This document shows, piece by piece, positions 54,325 through 64,000 of a DNA stretch of 64,000 nucleotides; the stretch's first letter is position 1, and each line of letters begins with the position of its first letter. The DNA lies in contig BDGG01000011.1 of the NCBI GenBank assembly GCA_001949185.1, positions 1,556,077-1,620,076 on the forward strand. Direction: 5' to 3'. Made by a program: the position numbers and the translations under genes. The notes under the pieces are model-generated. The model had not been told where the DNA came from, did no database searches, and worked only from the letters and a program-made list of their open reading frames with translations. The DNA is from Ramazzottius varieornatus. Its lineage: Eukaryota > Tardigrada > Eutardigrada > Parachela > Ramazzottiidae.

Positions 54325-54610
54325 GTTGCCCGATGAGGCAAGTGTCGTGATTATGAAGCGATTGGCAAAGTTTGGCGGTTGCGGGAAATGGACGGAGTTG
54401 ATTAGACTAAGTCTCGAATAGACGAAGGGAAACAAGAGACGACAGAGCACACGGAATGATGCAAGCTAACTGAGCCTGGTATGAACAGCCCCCACACAGA
54501 CCGAACTACAGAAGGCCACATGCAGTGCCAGCACAACATTATAAAACCTTGATCGTCAGAAAGTTTTGTAAAACGGCTCAACATGTTTACAAAGGACTGC
54601 TCTATCCATG
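54325..54610. repeat. dispersed repeat M2, copy 2
   Basis: CCGATGAGGCAAG, AAGTTTGGCGGTTGCGGGAAA, AAGAGACGACAGAGCACAC and GATCGTCAGAAAG occur in the same order as at 8275-8780, shortened. Confidence 0.6.
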
Positions 54611-55061
54611 TTTGTTTGTCAGAAGATCCTCAAGGTGACACTTCGGTTTCCCCATGTAGTCTCCAGGTCTATGCCTCGTACTAGCTCTCAAAATTGAATA
54701 ATGACCATGGCGATACCGCACTAGCATTCAGAAATGATTTCCCTTTCTGGAGAAGTTTAAAAACTTTTCATGAATAGGAAAGTCAATTTTAAAATTTAAC
54801 ACTCATAATACCGGGGGTACAACTCGGTTTTGCAGCGCACGGTTACCTGACCGCAAATCACTTCCTGTGCAGCTTTGGCGGTTCAGTATTTTTTGTTTGC
54901 CTGTAGTGGCAAGTTCTCTATGACATGTAGCTGGTGACCGCTGGCTAAACACTACGTACGGAATTAGAAATATTTTACTAGGTTCCAGGGCAAACTGCTC
55001 CCAACACACGTGTTGCTGTAGGTGTTAAGCCAGCTGTAATTTAAACATAAGCTGCGGTGTG

Positions 55062-55211
55062 TCCTTGTGAATACAAGTTACATACCGCTGTACATTCGAG
55101 CCCCGATGTCCAAACACTGCATTCCTGGGAGCAATGTCCTTGTGAATACAAGGTACATACCGTTGTACATGTGGGCCCCGATGTTCAAACTCTGCATTTC
55201 TGAGAGTAACA
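55062..55211. repeat. 75-bp tandem duplication
   Basis: Two adjacent copies beginning TCCTTGTGAATACAAG and containing CCCCGATGT and AAACTCTGCATT/AAACACTGCATT. They differ at several positions. No element ends are visible. Confidence 0.8.
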
Positions 55212-55437
55212 TCAACAATTCGAAGCTCTCGATCGAAAAATCTCTTCCGCTAACTTTTTCGCACTCTCCCGTTCCCAACATCCTTCTGGATGAAGTTTTT
55301 CTATACGTTTGTAAGATCATACGTGTGAAGTTTGGAGTGATTCTGATGAGCATCGTGCTCCCTGGTAGCTCTGTAAAATTACTGTTTCGTCCCTTCTATC
55401 AATCAACGCATTGTTTGTGGAGCAACTGCTGCCTGCC

Positions 55438-56640
55438 ATCACGCGACATGTCTACCACCACCGATGGAGCCTTCGTCGATGCCGTCTATCTCGATTACGA
55501 GAAGCATTCGATCGTGCTGATCACGAGCCTGTGGTGGCTGCATTACGTGAGTTTGATTTTTAAACGGTGTCTTTGAATTTCATTTTAGATCATCTCAAAG
55601 GAAGACTGCAGGTGACCCTCGTGGATGGATCGCGCTCGGATCAAGTACCAGTTACCAGCGGCGTCCCGCAGGGCTCGCTCCTGGGTCCTCTCCTTTTCCT
55701 GTGCCTTATCAACAGTGAGGTTGGATGCCTGTCGCCGGGTACCCGGATTCTAATCTTCGCTGATGACATCATGCTTTACCGGACTATCCTAGGTCCTGAT
55801 GACGACGTGGCCTTCCAGCAAGATCTACAAAAAGTCCACCAATGGTCCTCCAAAGTCAAGCTAACGTTCAATGAGTCGAAATCGTGTTTGTTCGCTTCCA
55901 ACAGAGAAAGACACCGGAAGCCCCAGATTACCTTCTCGGAACAGCCATCATCCCGAGGAAAAACACCGTCAAGTACTTGGGCGTCTTCCTCAACCACAAG
56001 CTGAACTAGAAAGACCACATTGCCAAGCTGACCATGAAAGCGAAGAAACGAATCCGTTACATCCAGTTCCTCTTCAGCAAGAAATGTCAGTGAGCCCGAA
56101 TCACCCTCTTTAAGAGCCTCGTCCTTCCACTGGTCGACTATTGCAGTACCGTATACAATCCTCGCCTCAAAGGCCTCGTCAACGCCCTCGAAGACTGTCA
56201 GCGACTCTTCCTCCGTTCGATCAACCTCGGACCTACATTGGAGGACACCTCGACCGAAAGTTACTGTCATCGCCCTCGACAGCTGGGTTTGGAGCCTTTG
56301 TTTCTGAAAAGAATTAAATCCTCCCTTATCCTGGCTTACAAGATGGTGTCTAGCCTTGTTCCAGGAAGCTCTCCTTTTTTTCCGCCTCATTCTGCAGCTA
56401 CTGCCGTTTTCTCCGTTCCAGGTGGCACGCGAGCAGCTACAGCGCTCCGTGCTCACCCATTCCAGCTTCAACTGGCTGGACCTCAGGACGATGGATGGAC
56501 CGCCGGAAGCTCGGAAAAGTCATTCAACTTCCTCATCTCCCAAATCTGGAAAAATCTCCCGCTCGATGCCGCTGCCTACGGAACCCTCTCAAGCTTTTCT
56601 TCAGCTATGGAAAATGTTCGGTTATCGAGTTTTTGAATCG
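55438..56640 (+). pseudogene. LINE (CR1/Jockey-like) reverse transcriptase, 5'-truncated and dead
   Basis: Blocks in order: VDAVYLDYEK (RT motif A), LKGRLQVTLVDG, VTSGVPQGSLLGPLLFLCLI (motif B), ILIFADDIMLYR (motif C, FADD), YLGVFLNHKLN and VLPLVDYCSTVYNP. This is the non-LTR retrotransposon order of the CR1/Jockey groups. Between motif A and B the frame breaks, and after KLN and after KCQ there are stop codons (TAG, TGA) where relatives usually have Trp. No endonuclease domain precedes it, so it is a 5'-truncated relic. The 3' end is probably within 56.6-57.0 kb, but no poly-A tail is visible. Confidence 0.85.
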
Positions 56641-57676
56641 AAAATAGAGTTTTTGAGAACTTTACTGGGTAAATACAGTTCTTTTATTTCCGCTGACGGG
56701 CTCCGTCACAGTGTAGAACCCGGTCAGTGAAGGCCTTTCCCCTCGGTTCGCTGTCAAGAGTTTAGCAAGTAGACTTTAAACTTCAGCACCACGCTGAGTT
56801 TTCCTTGTCGCCATTTGTCGTCTGATTATTTTCCTGTTTTAACATCTGGATTCTTTTGATCGGGTCGCGAACGGTAGCAGACACTTTGTCTGGTTGTTCC
56901 TCGACGTTAAACCCAATAAAATCAACTCAACAATGACTGGTAGCAATCAATTGTGGTAGTAATGAAGGATCCGTAGTACTATGGTAACAACGCATCCCAA
57001 CAATCAAATCACAATATTGTTATTGTTGTTTTACCGAGACCGTCCCATAAGGGAGCATACCAGTATGACATAAGCATCCGATATTAGGAGCCTGTACCCC
57101 CTACCCCCTCTCCGCAAGCACATTCAGGCAATCAACTGGCTTTCATCTAACGGGCGTAAGATTTGGGATACCACCACCCCCCTGCTCCTTGCTCACGTAA
57201 TACTCGTATGCTCTCTAATCAAAAGTTTGTTCCATCCGATACAGGCCGCTACAGCCCTGCTCTCGTCTATAGTTTGGCCGGGACGGTTTTGCAATCGAGA
57301 GGTCGGGACAGACACAATCCCCTTGTCAGTGTTTTAGGTGGTAGCGATGTGGCCCGAACGGGCTGTACTGCGTCGAGTCATATGTGTAGGAGCTGGAAAG
57401 TGCTTTTCACCGTGGTAGTGCTGACCGACTACAAAAAAGCCGAAGGAACGAGAACTGCAGTATGAAGTAAGACTGGCAGCAGTGACGTTTTTACTTTTCT
57501 AAACTTCGAAATTAAGGTAGCTTTCTGTAGCAAAGGTTCTATTCTAACCGTTAGAATATGTTTACAATTCGACGCGTAATGGCCGATTTGGGAGCTTCAC
57601 GGTTAAAACGTTGAGTGCACAAGTCCGGAGGTCCTCTGCGCTCAAGGGAAAAAGTGAGGTGCGCCGTAGATAACAT
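56641..57676. other. region downstream of the LINE
   Basis: Possibly LINE 3' UTR up to about 56.96 kb, then unassigned sequence. No exon chain or clear repeat was found. Confidence 0.35.
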
Positions 57677-58833
57677 TCAAGAAGCGGTGGTGTTTCGGGA
57701 CTGAAGACTCTTTCGCTGGTTTTGGGAGGTGCTTGCCTCGGCACCTGTTCCGGACGGAGCCACCTGGCCCGGACGCCTGGGCGCAGAGCGATGGATCAGT
57801 GACAGAAAGCTCCTGCGATATGCCGGACTAATCCAGAAGTATATCAGCTGCAAAGGTGTGACAGCTCAATTACCAGTACTTTTGTCCCATCTGTTCGGTT
57901 GGTACTTACCGGGTTTACGGCGTACAAAATCCCGGGGGTGATACCGCATAAGTTGGTCAACAAAGTGTGGGCGCGAATGTCCTCAGCCGGAACTGAGGAG
58001 CTGATAAGGAGGGGGAGGGAGCATATCACGTTCCAGATGAGAGAGACCAGCAGTGCCTTCACAAAGACCAAGCGGCGGTCGATCAGTCGCTTCAACCTAG
58101 CCGCTTCGCCCGCATTGCGAGGTGGGTTATGCTTCTTCACGTAAGCGGTGCTGAAAATGACTACACACGCTACGAAAATGAAAAAGTACGGAACAGGAAT
58201 GGATAAGGACACGCAGAAATTTCCCAAAAAGTTTGTAGTTTTTATTGAACAAAATGTGCTGTTTGGTCCCATGGTCACAAACGTCAGCCCAGTTTCTGTG
58301 CCTATGATGGATGCCGCGAAGACACTGACGGCCCAACCAGCCACGATCAGGGACCACGTGGTCTTGTAGCCGCGGAAGGAGTCATAGTAGTGAGGAAAGC
58401 ATATGGCAACGCTTCGGTTGACACACAGAAAGACATCGGCCCAGCTGATGGCCGTCACGAAGAAGATGCTGGGAGCAACACTGATGCAGGGTGAAGAGAA
58501 GTGCTGCGGTAATGTCCATTCTTGGGCGATGTACATCGGGAATATACTGATGCAGAACAGGAAGCCGCAAAAGGCCAAATTACCAATCAAGAGTCGTGGA
58601 CCTCCTTTGGATGTCTTGTCGGCGTAAACAGCCAGGACAAAGGCAAAGTTGGACAGGACCGCCAGAGCGCGAAAAACGATAAACATGGACAACCAGTCCG
58701 TCGTTAGAAGTAACGGTAGACTGGGCCCTCGAATGGATGTGGAATCATTCGAGCCGGTGTGGTTGTCATAGCTGTTGTTCACGCAAAGGTCGAAAGCTGA
58801 GTGCGTACAGTTGAAGTTGTCCAGTCGAGCCAT
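57677..58833 (-). CDS. orphan rhodopsin-like GPCR, paralogue C
   Basis: Two exons, 58833-57910 and 57847-57677, give 364 residues. The intron (62 bp) interrupts TM7 at the same codon as in the other two paralogues: LYAVNP|LIYFWISPAYR. The TM3 end reads CVNRSVAICFP in place of DRY. The head has several N-glycosylation sites (NCTHS, NNSY, NDST). The C-tail (SAPRRPG, then VAPSGTGAEASTSQNQ) matches the tails of A and B. Overall it is clearly diverged from A and B, so it is the older duplicate. Confidence 0.85.
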
Positions 58834-59712
58834 TGTCAGTTTGGTGTGTGGCACAAAGCTCACGGTTACTACAGTGGCTCGATGGTCACAGCAAAAACGT
58901 TACAACCTGCCGATATCAAATTGAAGCCAAAGAAACCCTTTTAAAGACCAAAGCTTACGCATAAGGAAGAGTCGCTGCCAAAAGGGCATCTTAATGTGGG
59001 GTGCTCTTGCAACGAACATCGATGAAACTTAGTTAATGGGCGCAGTAGCATGGACAGGTGCTACAGTTGCACGATCGTCGGATTAAACTGTATGGAGTTC
59101 GAGGTGAGGCCAACTATTGGCTTTCTCGATGTATCCAAAAGAAATAATTAGAGTGTCAGGACGATCTTACCGATGAGGGCCGTAATCTCTATGCATGTTT
59201 TTGCTTTCTTCTGCAGGGTGTGTTACAACTTCAGCTTTAACGGTGAAATTATAGATTTGTACACAAATGCTGTATAACTACAGCCAGTCATGCACAGCTG
59301 TATCGAACCTTTACATCTGTGCATGATTTGCTGATTGGCTCGACTTTTCCGACGGTCTTCAAATAATTTCTCCATAAAATTCTCTCTTCAAGTCATCGCG
59401 GGAATTTTGCCCCGGACTGCCTCTGCCTATCTTTGGAGCTTATCTTTCTGTTCCCTGAGTCCTGTCTTGCGGAGCTTTCTTCCTACTGACTGCGGGAAGG
59501 AAGTTTTAAGGTATCGAATTAGAGAACATCTAATCGGCTGACCCAGATGTTGATGGAAATTGTTACCTACAACTACAGTCCAGTCGCTCGAGAAGTGTAC
59601 ATCGTTCTTCGATTTTGATTTACCACCAGTCAAACATTCACCGCATAGCTTGCCAGAAACCAAAGTAAGTGACGTCAACAGACTACGGCCAATCCATCCG
59701 AACAAAAATCAA
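58834..59712. other. intergenic region
   Basis: The upstream side of GPCR C and the 3' side of the Tigger-like relic. No supported gene or repeat. Confidence 0.4.
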
Positions 59713-60656
59713 CTACTTTTTTTCTACCATATGGAACGCACCAGCTTTGCGAAAGCAGTTTCGTATGGTCGAACCGTTGACTTCTGACCATGCCTTCACA
59801 ATCCATTCGACCGAATGCAGAATTGTCAGGGGCATTTTATACTCCTCGAGATTCTGAACGGCTTTGGCAGCGCTTTCATGTGCCTGGAAGGCCTCGATAA
59901 TTCCTTGATCGAGAGGCTGGATCCTGCTAGTTTGTTTAGGAGGCAAGAAAACGAGCTTCACATGAGATAGACCATTGACCTTATGGCCCGAAGTCTTGTC
60001 TAGCAAGAGCAAGATTTTACGCTTCTGTTTTTTTTCTTTTTCTCGTTCAGCTCTTTCAGCCAAGGAGTAAAGACGGCCCTCGTCATCCAGGCTTTCTTGT
60101 TATTCGCATACGTAAAGCCTGGTTTCTTGAAGTCTAGCTTTACCTTAGTGAAGGCACGCGGCTTTTTGGATCGCCCTATGACAAGGGGAGGAAGCTTTTC
60201 TCCGGTTGCACTGCAGCAGAGCCTGACCGATATCCGCTCCGTCACTTTTTTTCCGCCTTTTATCCTTTGTCCGAACTTAAGGAGAGTCTTTCGAGGCGTG
60301 TAGCGACAGTAGCTTCCGGTTTCATCACAGTTAAAAATATCCGCGTACTTATACTTCTGGAGGATTTCAGTCGACTTGTTCTGTATCCAGCCTTCCCCGA
60401 CTTCGGGATCGCTTTCCGCTTCTTCACCTGCAAGTAATTCCAAACTAACACAAAACTTCAGAGAAGTTAGTTTGATGGTTAGAATTTCACCTTTCAAAAC
60501 CACTGTCTGAAGCTGGTTTCTTTTGAGAACTCCAGAAACCCATCCTTGACTACCTTTAAAGTTTTCTGTATACAAGTTGCCAGCTGCGAGTCGCGCCTTC
60601 TCCTTCAGATCAGTGAAAGACAAGTGAAAGACAAGAGTTCGGAAGTCATAGTCCAT
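59713..60656 (-). pseudogene. pogo/Tigger-like transposase, truncated and frameshifted
   Basis: The first frame (60656-60000) has LKEKARLAAG and FKGSQGWVSGVLKRNQL, the second half of a CENP-B/Tc5 DNA-binding helix-turn-helix. It continues with ADIFNCDETG (first catalytic Asp), KKVTERISVRLCCSATGEKLP and VIGRSKKPRAF. After WLKELNEKKKK it slips at a run of eight A's (T on the plus strand, about 60028). The left frame continues with ILLLLDKTSGHKV (second Asp; the usual DN is DK) and SRIQPLDQGIIEAFQ. These are DDE_1 family blocks. The first helix-turn-helix is missing because the coding region runs into the palindrome at 60632. Dead copy. Confidence 0.85.
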
Positions 60657-60929
60657 TGACCGCTACAGTGCGCCGCGATCACGTGAAAGTTTCTTGATTG
60701 CAGTTCGATTGACCACAAAACGATCAGCTGATCGCCTGTACCCTTGACTTTGCACCTCACCACATGCTTGAATACGCTATAAATACACAAAAGCCAGCCA
60801 TCCGCTGCACAGTCAACCGTGCAGGCGATCAGCTGATCGTCTTGTGATCAATCAAACTGCAATCAAGAAACTTTCACGTCATCGCGGCACACTGTAGCGG
60901 TCAATGGACTATGACTTCCGAACTCTCTA
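60632..60929. repeat. 298-bp palindrome: MITE-like core plus duplicated transposase 5' end
   Basis: The arms 60632-60745 and 60821-60929 are inverted copies, about 93 percent alike. The inner part (60668-60893) starts CAGTGCGCCGCGATCACGTG and ends with the inverse CACTG, with TA on each side, like a Tc1/mariner-pogo MITE. The outer parts both encode MDYDFRTL on opposite strands, the start of the adjacent transposase frame. The 75-bp loop contains GCTATAAATAC, a TATA-like word. Confidence 0.8.
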
Positions 60930-61212
60930 GTTTATTCCAGGAACGGAATGATGACTAGATTTTCGGCTCAGACGACAGAGGAAACTCTTTTCTATCGACC
61001 TGGAATGCTGGTTTGAGGATCGGAAGCGGCGGACTGGAAAAATCCCCTCGTCAGCTTCCTCGCTAGTACCCTGTGGGCCTTGTGTTTTCCCTTGTTTGCA
61101 CTTATATATCCCACTCGTCAGCTCTTTTCGACAGAACACGTTGAAGGTCGTCACTAATAGCTCGGAAGGGTTAACTAGTGGTCTCCAGCTTGGGCAACTC
61201 TCACCGATAACC

Positions 61213-62451
61213 ATGGCGGTTACCCATGAGACCATCACCGTCGGTTGTTTATCCCTAAACCTGACCCGATTTGACCATTCTGACAACAGCAACCAATGCT
61301 TCAGTGGTGGCAACTGCTCGACTGCAGAGATACGAAGTGGCAGCTTGACCACCGACTGGCTGTCGGCCCACATTTTCTTGCGCAGCGTGGCCATCTGCAC
61401 TAACTTGGCCTTCGTTCTGGCCGTCTACGCCGACAAAACGTCCAAAGGCGGCCCGCGCTTGTTGATCGGTAACTTGGCTATGTGCAGTTTCCTCTACTGC
61501 ATTACTATTCTCCCCATCTACACTCTGCAAGAATGGCTGCCCCCAGGAGAAATGCCCTCCTCATGCACAATCATCGCTCCCACCATGTTCTTCATGGCTG
61601 CCATCAGTTGGGCCGATGTGTCATTGTCGGTCAACCGTACAGTAGCCATTTGCTTTCCTCTGCGCTACAACAATTTCCGCGGCTACAAAATCACCTGCGC
61701 ACTGATTGCCGCCAGCTGGGTTATCAGTGTCTTTGTACCAGCGGTCATCGGTAGCGGTACCGGTGTGAACTATGTGGTGGTGATGCTGTCCAGCAACAGC
61801 TCCTTCTGTACCATCAGCACCACGAACAATCTGGGGGCTTTTAGCGTCGGCTTGTGTATCCCTATACCCTATGCTTTCATTGGTATGGCCTCAATGGCCA
61901 TCTACAGTACGGCCTATGTTCGGATGAGAAATCCACCGGCCAACGCTGGCGAGGCAGCTAGAGTGAAACGGATGATCAACAAGCGACTAGTTATCGTCAA
62001 GGCCATGTTGGTATCGCTGCTCTGGAATGTCGTCTGTTCGACTCCTGTTTTGCTGACCACTTCGGTACCTGCTGACGATATTCGCAACCAAACCTTAATC
62101 AACAACTTGAACGCCTTGATACCGGGACTATTGTATGCACTCAATCCAGTAAGTCGGCAGCAGGCCATACACTCGTTACTCTGAAGTGAACCGGAAACCC
62201 AGCCCTGTACTTTGATGGCTTTTCTTCTTCTGTTGCAGCTGATCTACTTTTGGATTAGCCCAGCTTACCGACAAAGTTTCCTGTCGCTTACTCGTTGCCC
62301 GCAGCAGAAGAAGACTGCAAAGGTAGCCCCATCCGCAACCGCTGGAACGTCGTCACAAAACCAGGGCGCAAGTGTTCAATCTCGAGTCACTTCTGTAATG
62401 AAGTCAGGCAAAGTAGATACGAAGGTGTGGATTAATTCAGTGCGGAAGTAG
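61213..62451 (+). CDS. orphan rhodopsin-like GPCR, paralogue B
   Basis: Exons 61213-62148 and 62239-62451 give 382 residues. Splicing recreates LYALNP|LIYFWISPAYR in TM7. Sequence, intron and upstream flank are nearly identical to paralogue A on the other strand. Differences include YIFLRS to HIFLRS, IILYPIYTL to ITILPIYTL and EALTPG to NALIPG. In A the tail stops after DTKV (TGA). Here that codon is TGG and the tail gains WINSVRK before a TAG. NRT replaces DRY at the end of TM3. The A/B duplication must be recent, and the inverted arrangement spans about 10 kb. Confidence 0.88.
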
Positions 62452-62548
62452 ATTCGGAAAATTCTACCTCTCCGAGTTGAATCCATGTTTTGCTCTTGAT
62501 GATATTGATGCCAAGAATGTATTCTGCAACTGCACACAGTTTTCTCGA

Positions 62549-62948
62549 TACGAGGTAAACGTCACAATTCGGGCGTAGTGATTTTCCCGTCACAATTCGG
62601 GCGATGCTGCGGTATGGGATGGCAGCACATGTCACGTTTGAATTACAGCTATCGCGTAAAGCGACAACAGCGCCTCTCTCGGCCTCTGTTGAGTTTTTTT
62701 CCAGGCTTTTTAGCATTACAGCAACACTCCTTTTTTCCGAGCATTGTATCTTCAAGATCTAGGCTGTGCTTGTGCTCAGATCCATTTGGCTAGATAGGGA
62801 AGATCTTTTCCCACAAGATAGCATTGAAAAAACCGGATCGAGCCACGAGGTACGAAATTCTAGACCGCCCGAATTGTGACGGGAAAATCACTACGCCCGA
62901 ATTGTGACGGGAAAATCACTACGCCCGAATTGTGAAGTTTACCTCGTA
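62549..62948. mobile_element. 400-bp element with TACGAGGTAAAC ends and CCCGAATTGTGA repeats
   Basis: The left end TACGAGGTAAACGTCACAA and right end TTGTGAAGTTTACCTCGTA are inverted repeats. Next to the right end a 25-bp unit (CCCGAATTGTGACGGGAAAATCAC...) is repeated in tandem two to three times; the left side has the inverse twice. A fragment sits at 12373. No coding sequence is supported, although the repeat translates open in places (GKSLRPNCEVYLV). Confidence 0.8.
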
Positions 62949-63097
62949 GGGCAAATGTCAAGTGGAAATGTCATAGTGAACTATGTGGTGGCGATGCTGT
63001 CCAGCAGGGGGAGGGGGCGCTCCGAAGATCGCAGTGCAGTCCGGTCGCTCGAAATGTGTTCATGCAAGACGGGAAATTATGGTACACGCACGACGGG

Positions 63098-63306
63098 TAC
63101 TGTATTCCCTCTAAGGTTTCGCGCAGTCACGTGACAGCTCAATAAATATTGCGTGGTGGGGATAAAAGCTTCACTGCCAACAATCAAAAATTCCTAGCCA
63201 ATCAAGTGCAGCAATGTGCTGCAATCAAACAATCAGTGGTATGAGGTCCCGGGTGTAATTCACTTGTCTGTCGCGTGACTGCGCGAAACCTTAAAGGGAA
63301 TGCAGT
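63098..63306. mobile_element. 209-bp MITE with TA flanks
   Basis: Ends TACTGTATTCCC, CTAAGGTTTCGCGCAGTCACG and the inverse CGTGACTGCGCGAAACCTTA, AGGGAATGCAGTA. TIRs are about 40 bp and TA borders suggest a Tc1/mariner-type element. It abuts the M1 copy at 63312. Confidence 0.75.
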
Positions 63307-63311
63307 AATCA

Positions 63312-63468
63312 TGGACAGCAGAAATTATGGGACCAGGCCTTTTCGCTCCGGTGGTACGGAAGCAGTTCCGTACACGACCGATTCACACTAACGTACTTTT
63401 CATCACTTTCCTACAGTTAAATTTCCATTTTACCGTCCTTTCCGCCTGTCCCACGACCTTCACTGTCT
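63312..63468. mobile_element. MITE family M1, copy 4
   Basis: GGACAGCAGAAATTATGGGACC at the left and an imperfect inverse (GTCCCACGACCTTCACTGTCT) at the right. The core has TACACGACCGATTCACACTAA. Same length as copy 2. Confidence 0.8.
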
Positions 63469-64000
63469 CATAATTACCCGTAGTGCGCGTACACAAGTGG
63501 CAGTTGATCGTCCCGCTCGGATTTCTTTCGCGATTTCGGTGGTGACATCTCTCACAGTAACCGCCTTTTATACGTTCTGACTGGGCCACGTTTTCATCTC
63601 TTACAGATCGCTGGTGAAATACACACCACCTACCGGGAGCACGGTTGTCCTGGGGAGGGGTGACGGACAGGTGGCAGCCGGATTTGTTCAAGTTCATATC
63701 CTTCGGCAGCTGCTGTCACGCACGACTAACCCTTATACCACCGTTATAAGATAAACCACAAGTGACCGCTTCATACCCTTGTCCGAGCTCACGTATATTG
63801 TCATCTTCCCTAGCGATCATTAGTGCCAAGTTTGATATCAAACTAATTAAGCTCTGTTTCATCTGCCCATGGGTGGTACTTTTGGCCTGCTGGCCACTTC
63901 GCCGTTCTTCATTTGTGGAATCTTCAACGGCCATAGATCTTGGATCAGTGTCTGCTACATCTTGGCCGTTTCGGCAAGATGAAATGAGCTCTTGATCATC
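63469..64000. other. right edge of window, unassigned
   Basis: Two minus-strand open frames (63697-63383, with CERCHHRN and CHLC cysteine pairs, and 63934-63716) could be exons of a gene or transposon continuing beyond the window. The first overlaps the M1 MITE, which argues against it. No firm call. Confidence 0.3.

Larger units (their letters stand above)
53649..55437. other. intergenic region with old repeats
   Basis: The first 170 bp is homologous to the upstream flank of GPCR B. It also holds the second M2 copy (54325-54610), a segment at about 54660-54710 shared with 15076-15120, and the 75-bp tandem duplication at 55062. No gene seen. Confidence 0.5.

Noticed and set aside
62904-63134. 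Open frame MTGKSLRPNCEVYLV and relatives at 12.3 and 62.6 kb as a conserved small protein
   Set aside because: The similarity is explained by the DNA repeat CCCGAATTGTGA. Starts and continuations differ between copies.
1-64000. CRISPR arrays, operons, Shine-Dalgarno sites, tRNA or rRNA genes
   Set aside because: The sequence is eukaryotic with spliced genes. Scanning by eye showed no regularly spaced direct repeats with unique spacers, and no tRNA cloverleaf or rRNA words were recognised.

Overview
The window is nuclear DNA of an invertebrate animal. The genes are split by short GT-AG introns (mostly 40-300 bp), and the proteins are plain metazoan orthologues: SOCS6/7, COQ9, glomulin, NELF-E, MIC13, a nicotinic receptor subunit, a PAF-acetylhydrolase 1b catalytic subunit and a PEBP. 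The space between genes is filled with DNA-transposon debris. The chemoreceptor-like gene, an orphan GPCR cluster and a natriuretic-receptor-like gene suggest a protostome, probably an ecdysozoan. A tardigrade is my best guess, but the sequence alone does not prove it.

Layout. 1-9.8 kb: repeat-rich, with a decayed hAT-like transposase (2.2-3.7 kb) and at least six small inverted-repeat elements. 9.8-14.9 kb (+): a receptor with an ANF-type ligand-binding domain, one membrane span and a short tail, interrupted by several transposon-derived introns. 15.5-18.3 kb (-): MIC13, then a secreted PEBP. 19.7-33 kb: a compact block of conserved genes, SOCS6/7 (+), COQ9 (-), GLMN (-), NELF-E (+), a trypsin-like protease (+) and PAFAH1B (+). 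Introns of five genes in 17-30 kb carry copies of one hairpin repeat. 34.6-37.6 kb (+): a seven-exon nicotinic receptor subunit. 39.7-44.5 kb: a frameshifted BTB pseudogene and two multi-exon genes of unknown function. 46.3-47.3 kb (-): a multi-pass, gustatory-receptor-like protein. 48.2-50.7 kb: a nest of hAT elements with readable target-site duplications. 52.4-62.5 kb: three paralogous rhodopsin-like GPCRs, two of them near-identical inverted copies, with a dead LINE reverse transcriptase and a dead pogo/Tigger transposase between them. 62.5-64 kb: more MITEs.

The genes do not form a pathway or operon. MIC13 and COQ9 are both mitochondrial but lie in separate parts of the window. GLMN and NELF-E are head to head over about 600 bp and may share a promoter region. 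Exon models were built by hand from splice sites and reading phase. Individual boundaries may be off by one or two bases. No homology search was run; family calls rest on recognised motifs and remembered family features.
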